Source: Collinsella sp. AF23-2 (GTDB taxonomy: Bacteria > Actinomycetota > Coriobacteriia > Coriobacteriales > Coriobacteriaceae). Taken from it: DNA of 28,670 nt. The position numbers were made by a program, and so were the translations under genes. Of the stretch, positions 14,245 to 23,254 are shown piece by piece. The stretch spans positions 1-28,670 of the forward strand of contig NZ_QRVG01000026.1 in assembly GCF_003459245.1 (NCBI RefSeq), written 5' to 3'. The notes beneath the pieces were generated by a model that worked only from the letters and a program-made list of their open reading frames with translations, had not been told where the DNA came from and did no database searches. The first letter of the stretch is position 1, and each line of letters opens with the position of its first letter.

Positions 14245-14306
14245 GCCTAGTCATTGGGGACGTTCTTGAATGAGTAATCGTTTTAGAACGTCCCCAATGA
14301 CTAGGC
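14245..14306. repeat. 22-bp perfect inverted repeat in a divergent intergenic region
   Basis: Arms 14245-14266 and 14285-14306 are exact complements (22 bp) around an 18-base loop. The arm contains TTGGGGACGTTCT. It lies between the divergent starts of rlmA and the MATE gene, so it is not a terminator of either. It resembles the element at 26512-26569, which has the same TTGGGGACGTTC arm. Confidence 0.85.
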
Positions 14307-14368
14307 GATTAGGAGTATCATCGTCTGCGCAAATAAGCACAAAAGAGCATGTTAGAGATTGAGAGCGT

Positions 14369-15751
14369 ATGGCTGACACCGTATCTAAGCACATTGACAT
14401 GACCACCGGATCGCTGTGGCGCAATGTTCCCCTGTTCGCCTTCCCTGTGGCCGCCACGAGCATCTTGGAGCAACTGTCGAACCTCATCGCCACGGTCATC
14501 ATCGGTAACTTCTCGGGCGACCAGGGAACCCTCGCCATGGCGGCGGTCGGCTCCAATGTTCCGCTTACCAGTCTTATGCTCAACCTGTTTATTGGCATGT
14601 CGCTTGGCTCCAACGTGGTCATCGCCAACGCTATCGGCCGCAACGATCAGAACATGGTCAAACGCGCCGTCCACACCTCGATTCTTATGGCACTTGTGGG
14701 CTTTGTCGTCATCGCACTGGGCGAGATCTTTGCCGAGCCCATGCTCGCCGCGCTCAACGTTCCCGCCGAAACCATGCCGCTCGCTTCGCTCTACCTACGC
14801 GTCTTTTTGCTCAGCATGCCCTCGATCTTGCTTTACAACTTTGAGGCCGCGATCTTCCGCTCCGTCGGCATCACCCGCATGCCGCTGCAGGCGCTTGCCG
14901 TGTCCACCGTCCTCAACATTGGCCTGGACCTCATCTTTGTCCCCGTACTCCACTGGGGCGTCGCGGGCGTCGCCATCGCCACCGCCATCGCCTACACCGT
15001 CAGCGCCGCTACGCTCTTTATCCGCCTGCTCAAGACCGACTCCGTCGTCCGCGTCACCCCGCGCGACTTAGGCTTAGACCCCGTCGCCCTCAAGCGCATC
15101 GTCAAGATCGGCCTGCCCGCCGGCATCCAGAGCGCCGTCTTTGCCGTCGCCAACATCATCATCCAGTCTGCTATCAACAGCCTGGGCACCGAGGTCATGG
15201 CGGCATCGAGCGCCGCTATGAGCTTGGAGTACGTATGCTACAACCTGCTCAACAGCTTTAGCCAGGCTTGCACCACCTTTGTGGGACAAAACCACGGTGC
15301 CCGCCAGATCGACCGCTGCACCAAAACGCTCAAGGTCTGCCTGGTCGAAGGCGGTATCGTTGCACTCACCACGATCATCGTTATTGTCGGCCTGGGGCGC
15401 GAGATCTTGTCGCTGTTCAACAGCGATCCCAACATCGTCTCGATCGGCTATATCCGCGTGTGTTCGATCTTCCCGGCGTACGCCTTTAGCATGTTCTACG
15501 AAAACATGTCCGGCTACCTACGCGGCTTTGGTATCTCGCTCACGCCCGCCCTCATCACCATGATCTGCGTCTGCGGCATCCGCTTCTATTGGGTGTTCTG
15601 CGTGTTCCCGCACTTCCGCACCTTTGCGAACATCATGATGGTCTACCCCATCAGCCTGGGCACCACGGCGTTCTTTATGGTCGTGGCGGTACTACTTTGC
15701 CACCCGGCACGCACCTATCGCGCCACCCAAGCCAAAGCGACAGCCCGCTAG
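14369..15751 (+). CDS. MATE family efflux transporter
   Basis: The product is 460 residues from the ATG at 14369, with a modest GAGAG five to nine bases upstream. It has about 12 hydrophobic helices in two homologous halves, as in MATE exporters, which push drugs or metabolites out in exchange for Na+ or H+. Family marks include the early GSLWRNVPLFAFPVAATSIL, the second-helix region LFIGMSLGSNVVIANAIGR, LRVFLLSMPSILLYNFEAAI with FRSVGITRMPLQ, and the repeat in the second half GLPAGIQSAVFAVANIIIQS. Length is normal (440-470). The substrate is unknown. It converges with the LysR gene, with only 27 bases between them. Confidence 0.92.
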   Translation: MADTVSKHIDMTTGSLWRNVPLFAFPVAATSILEQLSNLIATVIIGNFSGDQGTLAMAAVGSNVPLTSLMLNLFIGMSLGSNVVIANAIGRNDQNMVKRAVHTSILMALVGFVVIALGEIFAEPMLAALNVPAETMPLASLYLRVFLLSMPSILLYNFEAAIFRSVGITRMPLQALAVSTVLNIGLDLIFVPVLHWGVAGVAIATAIAYTVSAATLFIRLLKTDSVVRVTPRDLGLDPVALKRIVKIGLPAGIQSAVFAVANIIIQSAINSLGTEVMAASSAAMSLEYVCYNLLNSFSQACTTFVGQNHGARQIDRCTKTLKVCLVEGGIVALTTIIVIVGLGREILSLFNSDPNIVSIGYIRVCSIFPAYAFSMFYENMSGYLRGFGISLTPALITMICVCGIRFYWVFCVFPHFRTFANIMMVYPISLGTTAFFMVVAVLLCHPARTYRATQAKATAR

Positions 15752-15778
15752 ACACCGCACTCAACGCCACGCCAGTCA

Positions 15779-16645
15779 TTAATTGACAATATGCGAGCTC
15801 ATATAGTCGATAAAGCGCCTCGTGGCGATAGGCATGGTATCCCAGCTGCGCCAAGCTGCCACTACGTCGCGCGAGGGAGCATGCACGATGGGTCGCACAC
15901 GAATATCGGCTCGCATGCCCTCCACAGTACGACGGTAGAGCATGCTCACGCCTAGGCCCTCCTCCACCATCGCCATGATGGTGTAGTCGTCAGTCACCTC
16001 ACTCGTCACGTGCGGCGACAGCCCATGTGTCGCAAATGCATCGAGCACCAGGCTCTGTTCGCCCTCATCCAGCAGCACAAAGGGCTCGGACGCCAGGTCG
16101 GCGAGCGTCACCTTTTCCTTTGCCGCCAGCGGATGCGCAGCCGGCAGCAGCGCCACCAACTCGTCGTGATAGACCACACGCTTCTCGAGGCCTGCGGTAA
16201 ACCCGCGCGCCGTAAAGCAAAAATCCACCACGCCGTCGTGCACCCACTGAGCGTTGCGCGTGTAATCGCCCTGCTTGAGGGTAAAGCGTACGCCCGGGTG
16301 CAGCGTACCAAAGTCGCGGATCACACGCGGCAGCACGGTACGGCTCACGTTGGTAAACGTCGCGATGCGAATATCGGTCGACGAAAGCCCCAGCAGCTCC
16401 TGGCGCTTGCCCTCGAGCTCGGCCTCGGCGGTCACAATCTGGCGCAGGAACGGCAGATACTGCTTGCCATCGCGCGTAAGCGAAACGCCCTGCTTTCCGC
16501 GCTCGATAAGCGTGGTGCCCAGCTCGCGCTCGAGCGCCTTGACGGCCTGGCTCACCGCACTTTGCGTATAGCCCAACTCGTCCGCCGCACGTTTCAGACT
16601 GCCGCAATCGACCACCATACATACAATCTGATACCGCGATGCCAT
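15779..16645 (-). CDS. LysR family transcriptional regulator
   Basis: The product is 288 residues from the ATG at 16645, with GGAGG upstream. The N-terminal winged helix-turn-helix is standard: IVCMVVDCGSLKRAADELGY, TQSAVSQAVKALERELGTTL, IERGKQGVSLTRDGK. Residues ~90-288 form the LysR substrate-binding fold (DIRIATFTNVSRTVLPRVIR; FCFTARGFTAGLEKRVVYHD; YTIMAMVEEGLGVSML). It is divergent from an EamA exporter gene 158 bases away, the classical layout in which a LysR protein controls its neighbour and itself in response to a small molecule. The ligand is not known. Confidence 0.92.
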   Translation of the reverse strand: MASRYQIVCMVVDCGSLKRAADELGYTQSAVSQAVKALERELGTTLIERGKQGVSLTRDGKQYLPFLRQIVTAEAELEGKRQELLGLSSTDIRIATFTNVSRTVLPRVIRDFGTLHPGVRFTLKQGDYTRNAQWVHDGVVDFCFTARGFTAGLEKRVVYHDELVALLPAAHPLAAKEKVTLADLASEPFVLLDEGEQSLVLDAFATHGLSPHVTSEVTDDYTIMAMVEEGLGVSMLYRRTVEGMRADIRVRPIVHAPSRDVVAAWRSWDTMPIATRRFIDYMSSHIVN

Positions 16646-16701
16646 CGTGCCTCCACATCGATGTAGCTGTAAAACGTTTTGCCAGGACTTTTCCCGCCAA
16701 C

Positions 16702-16717
16702 ATTAGCATTTCTTAAT
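16702..16717. promoter_or_regulatory. possible LysR binding site
   Basis: ATTA and TAAT form a short dyad spaced by eight bases (ATTAGCATTTCTTAAT) midway in the AT-rich divergent region 16646-16803. LysR proteins favour T-N11-A dyads of this kind. The assignment rests on position and this weak symmetry only. Confidence 0.3.
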
Positions 16718-16803
16718 CATACTGAAGATACATTCGCTTTACTACATCCACATCTGGGAGCAGAATCCTTTTTGCGAAACCGTTCTGTAACAAAAGGAGT
16801 CCC

Positions 16804-17706
16804 ATGGATCGCAAAAAAGCAATCGCGCTCTCATTTTCTGTTCCCGTCGCATGGGGCTTTTCGTACCCCCTCATGAAGATCGGCATGGACAGTATGAACG
16901 CCACGAGCATCGTTGCGCTGCGCTGCATCATCGCCTTTGTGGCTTGCCTGCTGCTCTTCCACAAGCGCGCTTTCCGCATCAACCGCGACCTTATGGTCCG
17001 CGCTGCCATCATCGGCGCCATTATGGCAACCGAACTCACCTGCATGTGCCTGGGCTCCAGCCTCACCTCCGCCTCCACCGCCGGCTTTTTGCAGAGCCTG
17101 ACGGTCGTGATCGTGCCGTTTGCCAACGCCGCCCTGCTGCGTCGTGCCCCCGAGCGCAAAGTGCTCGTCGGCACCGCCATCGTCACCTGCGGTATGTTGC
17201 TGCTCTCGGGCGCCGACTTCACCAGCCTGAACCCGGGCGCGCTCATCATGCTGCTCTCGGCCTTTATCTATGCCGGCCACATTATCATCGCCAAGCGCTT
17301 TGTCGAAGAAGTCGATCCGCTGGCTCTGGGCGTTTGGCAGCTGGGCTTCGGCGGCTTGTTCTCGGGTATCGCCGCATTTACCTTTGGCGGCTTCACGCTT
17401 CCCAGCACGCCGAGCGAGATCGTCGTTATCGTTGCGCTCGCACTCATCTGCTCTGCCTACGGCTTTATCACCCAGACGCTCGTGCAGCCCCACGTGCCCG
17501 CCGAAACCACTGGCTTCGCCTTCTCGCTCGAGCCGGTCTGCTCCGCCGTCTTCTCGTTCTTCCTGGTCGGCGAGGTCCTGAGCCCCATCGCCTTCTTTGG
17601 CGCCGCCCTCATCCTCACCGGCGTCATGATGGCAACCGTCGAGCTTCCGCGCCTTCGCGCACATGGACAGGCTCGCATGGCAGGAGCGCCCGAGCACGTC
17701 TCGTAG
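16804..17706 (+). CDS. EamA/DMT family transporter
   Basis: The product is 300 residues from the ATG at 16804, with AAAAGGAG upstream. It has ten hydrophobic helices in two EamA halves: the start AIALSFSVPVAWGFSYPLMK and STAGFLQSLTVVIVPFANAA in the first, LGVWQLGFGGLFSGIAAFTF and GFAFSLEPVCSAVFSFFLVG in the second, the last being the typical penultimate EamA motif. DMT proteins export or import amino acids, nucleotides or drugs; this one cannot be assigned a substrate. Its divergent LysR neighbour is probably its regulator. The C-terminus is a short basic tail. Confidence 0.92.
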   Translation: MDRKKAIALSFSVPVAWGFSYPLMKIGMDSMNATSIVALRCIIAFVACLLLFHKRAFRINRDLMVRAAIIGAIMATELTCMCLGSSLTSASTAGFLQSLTVVIVPFANAALLRRAPERKVLVGTAIVTCGMLLLSGADFTSLNPGALIMLLSAFIYAGHIIIAKRFVEEVDPLALGVWQLGFGGLFSGIAAFTFGGFTLPSTPSEIVVIVALALICSAYGFITQTLVQPHVPAETTGFAFSLEPVCSAVFSFFLVGEVLSPIAFFGAALILTGVMMATVELPRLRAHGQARMAGAPEHVS

Positions 17707-17794
17707 ACCCCACTCCTTATGCAGCCGCGGCATAAAGGCAACCGGTGCGCCTTTACAATAGATGCCAACAGAGCATCTGCCATAAAGGAGCCCC

Positions 17795-18520
17795 ATGGAC
17801 ACCGCAACTCGCGACCGCAACATAGCAACTTGGTTGGGCGATGCGCCGCAGCAGGTACGCGACACTACGAACCAGCTGCTCGAGCGCATCGCCCTTTTGC
17901 GTGCCGAGCAGACCATCTACCCGGCACAAGACGACATCCTCAATGCCCTCGCCTACACCCCGGCCGACCAGGTCAAGGTTGCCATCTTGGGTCAAGACCC
18001 CTATCACGGACCCAACCAGGCCATGGGACTGTCGTTCTCGGTCCCCGCGACGCAAACCAAGTTGCCGCCGAGCCTGCGCAACATCTATAAAGAACTCAAA
18101 GCCGATCTGGGTTGCCCCATTCCCGCCACGGGAGACCTAACCCCATGGGCACAACAGGGCGTCCTGCTTCTCAACACGACGCTCACCGTGCGCGAGCATG
18201 CCGCCAACTCGCACGCCAAGCTGGGCTGGAGCACCCTGACCGACTACATTATCGAACGCTGCTGTCAGCTGCCCCAGCCGGTCGTCTTTTTGGCATGGGG
18301 CCGCTTTGCCCAGCAGATGGTCGAGGGCAAGCTCGCCGCGACCGGCGCAGGCAAGGAAAGCGGCAAGTTCTGCCTGGCCTCCACACACCCTTCGCCGCTT
18401 TCGGCAAACCGTGCCACGGCAGAACTCCCCGCTTTTATGGGATCGCGCCCCTTCTCCGCTGCCAATCGGCTACTCGAACAGCACGGCTCGACCCCCGTCA
18501 ACTGGACTTGCCTCGGCTAA
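17795..18520 (+). CDS. ung: uracil-DNA glycosylase family 1
   Basis: The product is 241 residues from the ATG at 17795, with AAAGGAG upstream. It removes uracil from DNA as the first step of base excision repair. Motif A with the catalytic Asp is VAILGQDPYHGPNQAMGLSF. PPSLRNIYKELKADLG contacts DNA. GVLLLNTTLTVREHAANSH includes the uracil-recognising Asn region. Motif B with the catalytic His and the leucine wedge is STHPSPLSANR. Length is normal for family 1 UDG (220-240). A bidirectional terminator follows it, separating it from the convergent SDR gene. Confidence 0.96.
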   Translation: MDTATRDRNIATWLGDAPQQVRDTTNQLLERIALLRAEQTIYPAQDDILNALAYTPADQVKVAILGQDPYHGPNQAMGLSFSVPATQTKLPPSLRNIYKELKADLGCPIPATGDLTPWAQQGVLLLNTTLTVREHAANSHAKLGWSTLTDYIIERCCQLPQPVVFLAWGRFAQQMVEGKLAATGAGKESGKFCLASTHPSPLSANRATAELPAFMGSRPFSAANRLLEQHGSTPVNWTCLG

Positions 18521-18535
18521 AAATCGATACATAAA

Positions 18536-18569
18536 AAACGCGCCCGACGGCTTTCCGCCGGGCGCGTTT
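18536..18569. terminator. bidirectional terminator between ung and the SDR gene
   Basis: A 15-bp stem with one mismatch (18536-18550 with 18555-18569) and loop CTTT is flanked by AAAAAA on the left and TTT on the right, so it can stop transcription from both converging genes. The SDR stop codon begins two bases beyond it. Confidence 0.85.
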
Positions 18570-18570
18570 C

Positions 18571-19251
18571 CTATTCGGGCCAAATAAATTGTGTGCGGCC
18601 GGCCTCGCCGCCATCGATCAGCAGGCTCTGCCCGGTCATAAACCGGTTGGTCACGCCCACAAAGTAGATCCACTCGGCGATCTCTTGGGCGGAGGCCCAG
18701 CGCTTAAGCGGCGTGAGCTCCATAATCTGGTTCCATAGGTGCTCGTCTTCCATCACGCAACGGTTGAGCGGCGTGATAACGCCGCCCGGGTCCACACTGT
18801 TGGCAATGGCCTGCGGTGCCAGGCGGTTTGCAAGGTTCTTGGTGTAGGCGATAACGCCGCCCTTGCTGGCGGCATAGGCGGGAAACTCCGATCCCGTATG
18901 CCCGCTCGCCGACCCCACATTGACCACGGATTTGATAGCCGGCGCCGGCTTGGCGGCAAGCCCCTCCCCCACAAAGGCGTAGCGCTCGGTCACGTTGATG
19001 GTGCCACACAGGTTGGCAGCGATGTCATCGGCCGAATCCTGCGTACCGGCAACGTTCACGATTACCTGAAGCTCAAGGTCGCCTGGAAACGAGTCAGGCT
19101 CGCGGACATCAACGATCAGATGGCGGTAGCGCTCGTGTTCGATCGCCGCCGGCAGCAGATCAAAGCCCACGACCTCGTGGCCCTCGTCCAAAAAGCGCTG
19201 CACGCACGCGGCTCCGATACCGCCCGAAGCGCCCGTGATCAAAACCCGCAT
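18571..19251 (-). CDS. short-chain dehydrogenase/reductase
   Basis: The product is 226 residues from the ATG at 19251. Its ribosome binding site TAAGGAG overlaps the stop codon of the transporter gene nine bases upstream. The Rossmann start MRVLITGASGGIGAACV binds NAD(P). NVAGTQDSADD is the NAG-type motif. The catalytic Ser lies in VVNVGSASG, and YAASKGGVIAY carries the YxxxK pair. The C-terminus GQSLLIDGGEA is also typical of classical SDRs. Length is slightly short (usual 240-260). The substrate is unknown. Cotranscription with a VUT-type transporter behind a preQ1-like leader raises the possibility of a link to queuosine salvage, which is inference only. Confidence 0.9.
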   Translation of the reverse strand: MRVLITGASGGIGAACVQRFLDEGHEVVGFDLLPAAIEHERYRHLIVDVREPDSFPGDLELQVIVNVAGTQDSADDIAANLCGTINVTERYAFVGEGLAAKPAPAIKSVVNVGSASGHTGSEFPAYAASKGGVIAYTKNLANRLAPQAIANSVDPGGVITPLNRCVMEDEHLWNQIMELTPLKRWASAQEIAEWIYFVGVTNRFMTGQSLLIDGGEAGRTQFIWPE

Positions 19252-19260
19252 ACTTGCTCC

Positions 19261-19983
19261 TTAGGCGGTTGCGTGGCGCTCGAGGTACTCGGCGCCCACA
19301 TTCTCACGCTCCCAGCCACGCACGACCTTGTAGCCCACGGGGCTCAGGAAAACCTCGCACAGCAGCTCGGCAACAGCGCCGGTCAGCGAGCACATAAGGA
19401 CCTGCACCCAAGTCCAACCAAAGAACGTGTGGCTCACCACAATAGCAAAGACCAGGTTATCGATAAACTGGCCAACACCCGTAGACACATAGGAGCGGAA
19501 GGCAAAGCTCGCAAAGTTATTCTTTTTGAGCATACGGCCGAGCGACTGGTTGAGCGTGGAGTTAACCACGGCAGAAACGAGCATTGCCAGCGAAGAGCCA
19601 AGCACCACGTACCAGGTGCCGCCGATGGTGGCGTTAAGGGCAGTGTTGACCTCGATCATGCTCGTGTCGTAGTAGGCGCCCCACATGCCAGGCGTGAGCG
19701 AGCATGCCCAAAAGCACAGGCTCACGGCGAGGTTGACTGCCAGCGCGAGGATAGAGATTTTGATGGATGCCTTGGCGCCAAAGCGCTTGCAGATCATGTC
19801 CTGGCACAAAAACGAAACCCAGCTCACCACAAAGCCGCAATCGAGTGCCAGATACGGCAGGCTGATGAGCTCTTTGTTGGCCAGCAGGTTCATCATGATG
19901 ACGCTCACGAAAAACAGCGAAACCGTTGCCGCGGGAATGCTCCGCAACAGGACCTTGTAGTCCTCCATGACCTTCTTGATCAT
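19261..19983 (-). CDS. VUT/YhhQ family (queuosine precursor) transporter
   Basis: The product is 240 residues from the ATG at 19983, with AAAGGAG seven bases upstream. About six hydrophobic helices are visible (IPAATVSLFFVSVIMMNLLA, LALDCGFVVSWVSFLCQDMI, IKISILALAVNLAVSLCFWA, and later VVLGSSLAMLVSAVVNS). Residues SWVSFLCQDMICKRFGAKAS and YVSTGVGQFIDNLVFAIVV, with the paired acidic and polar positions in helices, are characteristic of the YhhQ/VUT family (DUF165). E. coli YhhQ imports preQ0/preQ1 for queuosine tRNA modification. A hairpin-plus-A-rich-tail leader precedes it, consistent with control by such a precursor. The SDR gene follows within nine bases. Confidence 0.85.
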   Translation of the reverse strand: MIKKVMEDYKVLLRSIPAATVSLFFVSVIMMNLLANKELISLPYLALDCGFVVSWVSFLCQDMICKRFGAKASIKISILALAVNLAVSLCFWACSLTPGMWGAYYDTSMIEVNTALNATIGGTWYVVLGSSLAMLVSAVVNSTLNQSLGRMLKKNNFASFAFRSYVSTGVGQFIDNLVFAIVVSHTFFGWTWVQVLMCSLTGAVAELLCEVFLSPVGYKVVRGWERENVGAEYLERHATA

Positions 19984-19989
19984 TATGTA

Positions 19990-20039
19990 CTCCTTTGGTT
20001 TTAGGTTTAACGAGCAGGATATCGGACCCGAACTGCTCG
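19990..20039 (-). promoter_or_regulatory. candidate preQ1-type riboswitch
   Basis: On the minus strand a perfect 7-bp stem CGAGCAG/CTGCTCG (20039-20033 with 20017-20011) holds the 15-base loop TTCGGGTCCGATATC. It is followed directly by the A-rich tail TTAAACCTAAAACC, which leads into the AAAGGAG ribosome binding site of the VUT transporter gene. One hairpin with a TTC-starting loop and an A-rich tail that folds back is the design of preQ1-I riboswitches. Here GGGT in the loop can pair with ACCT in the tail as a pseudoknot. No terminator lies between it and the start codon, so control would act on translation. The call rests on shape and gene context, not on a covariance search. Confidence 0.5.
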
Positions 20040-20103
20040 GACGCCCCGGTCTTGAGACGACGGTGGGTATGATAGCCGCTCACACGGCATCAGGCAAGCA
20101 AGC

Positions 20104-20133
20104 GGCGCGGCAGCCCCGCAGGGCCACCGCGCC
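20104..20133 (-). terminator. GC-rich hairpin after prfC
   Basis: GGCGCGG (20104-20110) pairs with CCGCGCC (20127-20133), with further pairing inside (CCC with GGG). It begins seven bases after the prfC stop. No T-tract follows, so it may need help to terminate or may act as a 3'-end stabiliser. Confidence 0.45.
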
Positions 20134-20139
20134 GATGCG

Positions 20140-21753
<1,614 letters not shown>

Positions 21754-21838
21754 GCGGATCCTTTCTTGCATTGAGTGCATTACGTCGTTGTAACCGTACT
21801 ATTGTAGCCGCGAAATCTCGCTCTAGGGCGCCTATCAG

Positions 21839-21888
21839 GACAAATTCATCAGTTGGGGCCTGGGTAGCCGGCCCAATCCGAATTTGTC
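21839..21888. repeat. 50-base hairpin between prfC and the GntR operon
   Basis: GACAAATTC (21839-21847) and GAATTTGTC (21880-21888) pair exactly, and inside them GGGCC and GGCCC also pair around a GC-rich loop. It lies in a divergent region, so it is not a terminator of a neighbouring gene. Its GGACAAATTC arm is unlike the GTCCC elements, but its placement matches the hairpins at 14245 and 26512. Confidence 0.65.
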
Positions 21889-21890
21889 TC

Positions 21891-21941
21891 TTGCGTAACT
21901 GTACATAGTGTATATATACTGTGCTTACCGGTTATATACAC
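21891..21941 (+). promoter_or_regulatory. promoter and palindromic operator of the GntR-ABC operon
   Basis: A perfect 9-bp inverted repeat, GTGTATATA (21908-21916) and TATATACAC (21933-21941), surrounds a -10-like TATACT (21915-21920). A -35-like TTGCGT lies 18 bases upstream at 21891-21896. A palindrome over the -10 and start site is what an autorepressing YtrA-type GntR protein would use. The regulator gene begins 27 bases further on. Confidence 0.6.
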
Positions 21942-21968
21942 GTGTAGCCCAACAGCTAAGGAGCCGCT

Positions 21969-22349
21969 GTGGACATCATCCTATCCAATTCGAGCGACAA
22001 GCCCATCTACGAGCAGATCTCCTCGCAGGTCAAAGCGCAGATCCTTTCGGGCGCACTCGCTGCAGGAGCCAAACTCCCCAGCATCCGTGCGCTCGCGAGC
22101 GACCTCGGCGTGAGCGTCATTACCACCAAGCGTGCCTATGCCGACCTGGAACAGCTCGGCTTTATCTGCACCGTGCAGGGCAAGGGCTGCTTTGTCGCCG
22201 AGGGCAACCAGGAACTCTTGCGCGAAAACCAGCTCTGCCATATCGAAGAGCTACTTGCGCAGGCCGCCACACAGGCCGAAACCCTGGGCGTCACGCGCGA
22301 CAAATTGCACGAGATGCTCGACCTTGTAGCCCCCGAAACCATGCAGTAG
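21969..22349 (+). CDS. GntR family regulator, YtrA subfamily
   Basis: The product is 126 residues from a GTG at 21969, with AAGGAG seven bases upstream. The N-terminal winged helix is typical of GntR proteins: KPIYEQISSQVKAQILSGAL, AAGAKLPSIRALASDLGVS, VITTKRAYADLEQLGFICTV and QGKGCFVAE. The C-terminal part is only ~45 residues of helix (LCHIEELLAQAATQAETLGV), which marks the short YtrA class rather than the long ligand-binding FadR or HutC classes. YtrA-type regulators usually repress a linked ABC exporter and themselves and respond to cell-wall-active compounds. The ABC genes follow 23 bases later, which supports that role here. Confidence 0.92.
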   Translation: MDIILSNSSDKPIYEQISSQVKAQILSGALAAGAKLPSIRALASDLGVSVITTKRAYADLEQLGFICTVQGKGCFVAEGNQELLRENQLCHIEELLAQAATQAETLGVTRDKLHEMLDLVAPETMQ

Positions 22350-22372
22350 CCATCTGCAAGAAAGGCTATACC

Positions 22373-23254
22373 ATGCAAAACTTGCTAGAACTCAAAGGCG
22401 TCTCACGCCGCGTAAGCGACCGCTTTTCGCTACGCGATGTCACACTCACCGTGGAGCCCGGTCAGATCGTCGGCTTTGTGGGCGCAAACGGCGCCGGCAA
22501 AACAACGACCATTCGCGCCGCGCTCGGGCTCATAAAGCTCGATGCCGGCGAGGTGCACCTGTTTGGGCAGCGCTGCGACGCCGACGCGCCCGGCGAGACA
22601 CAGCGCCACCTGCGCTCCCGCGTAGGCCTTGTCCTGGACACGTGCCCCTTCCCCTCCACGCTCAAGGTGGGCCAGATCGAGAGACTCGTAGGCCCGGCGT
22701 ACCCCACGTGGAGCTGCGAAACGTTCGCCGGGTTCATCGACCGATTTGGCCTCGATCCCAAGGCAAAGGTCAAGGACCTCTCCCGCGGCATGGGCATGAA
22801 GCTGCAGCTCGCATGTGCGCTCAGTCACAATGCCAAGCTGCTCGTTTTGGACGAAGCCACCGCGGGCCTCGATCCCATGGCGCGCGAAGAGCTGCTCGAC
22901 GAGCTGCTCGCCTTTGTTTCCGACGGCCAGCGCAGCGTGCTGCTCTCGAGCCACATTACGTCCGACCTCGATCGCGCCGCCGACCGCGTCATCTGCATCG
23001 ATAACGGCTCGATTGTGTTTGACCTGCCGCGCGAGGACATTACTGACCGCGCCGGCATCGCCCACTGCACGCAAGCACAGGCCGCAGAGCTCATGGCTTG
23101 CGTCGAAGGCGCCCGTGCTGCCCGCCACGCCTATAGCGTGGACGTGCTCGTGCCCAACCGCCGTGATACGCTCGAGGCTTTCCCCGAGATTCCCTGCGAT
23201 CGGGCAACCATTGATGATTATCTTCGCCTCATGCTGAAAGGGGCTTCGAAATGA
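22373..23254 (+). CDS. ABC transporter ATP-binding protein (YtrB/BcrA-like)
   Basis: The product is 293 residues from the ATG at 22373 (GAAAGG upstream). Walker A is FVGANGAGKTTTIRAALGL, the Q-loop region is SRVGLVLDTCPFPSTL, the ABC signature appears as LSRGMGMKLQLACAL (LSRGM in place of LSGGQ, usual in this exporter group), Walker B is LLVLDEATAGLDPMAREEL, and the H-loop is VLLSSHITSDLDRAAD. The last ~80 residues form the accessory domain seen in antibiotic and peptide exporters. It energises the membrane partner encoded next, whose start overlaps this stop (ATGA). Regulation is probably by the upstream GntR protein. Confidence 0.93.
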   Translation: MQNLLELKGVSRRVSDRFSLRDVTLTVEPGQIVGFVGANGAGKTTTIRAALGLIKLDAGEVHLFGQRCDADAPGETQRHLRSRVGLVLDTCPFPSTLKVGQIERLVGPAYPTWSCETFAGFIDRFGLDPKAKVKDLSRGMGMKLQLACALSHNAKLLVLDEATAGLDPMAREELLDELLAFVSDGQRSVLLSSHITSDLDRAADRVICIDNGSIVFDLPREDITDRAGIAHCTQAQAAELMACVEGARAARHAYSVDVLVPNRRDTLEAFPEIPCDRATIDDYLRLMLKGASK

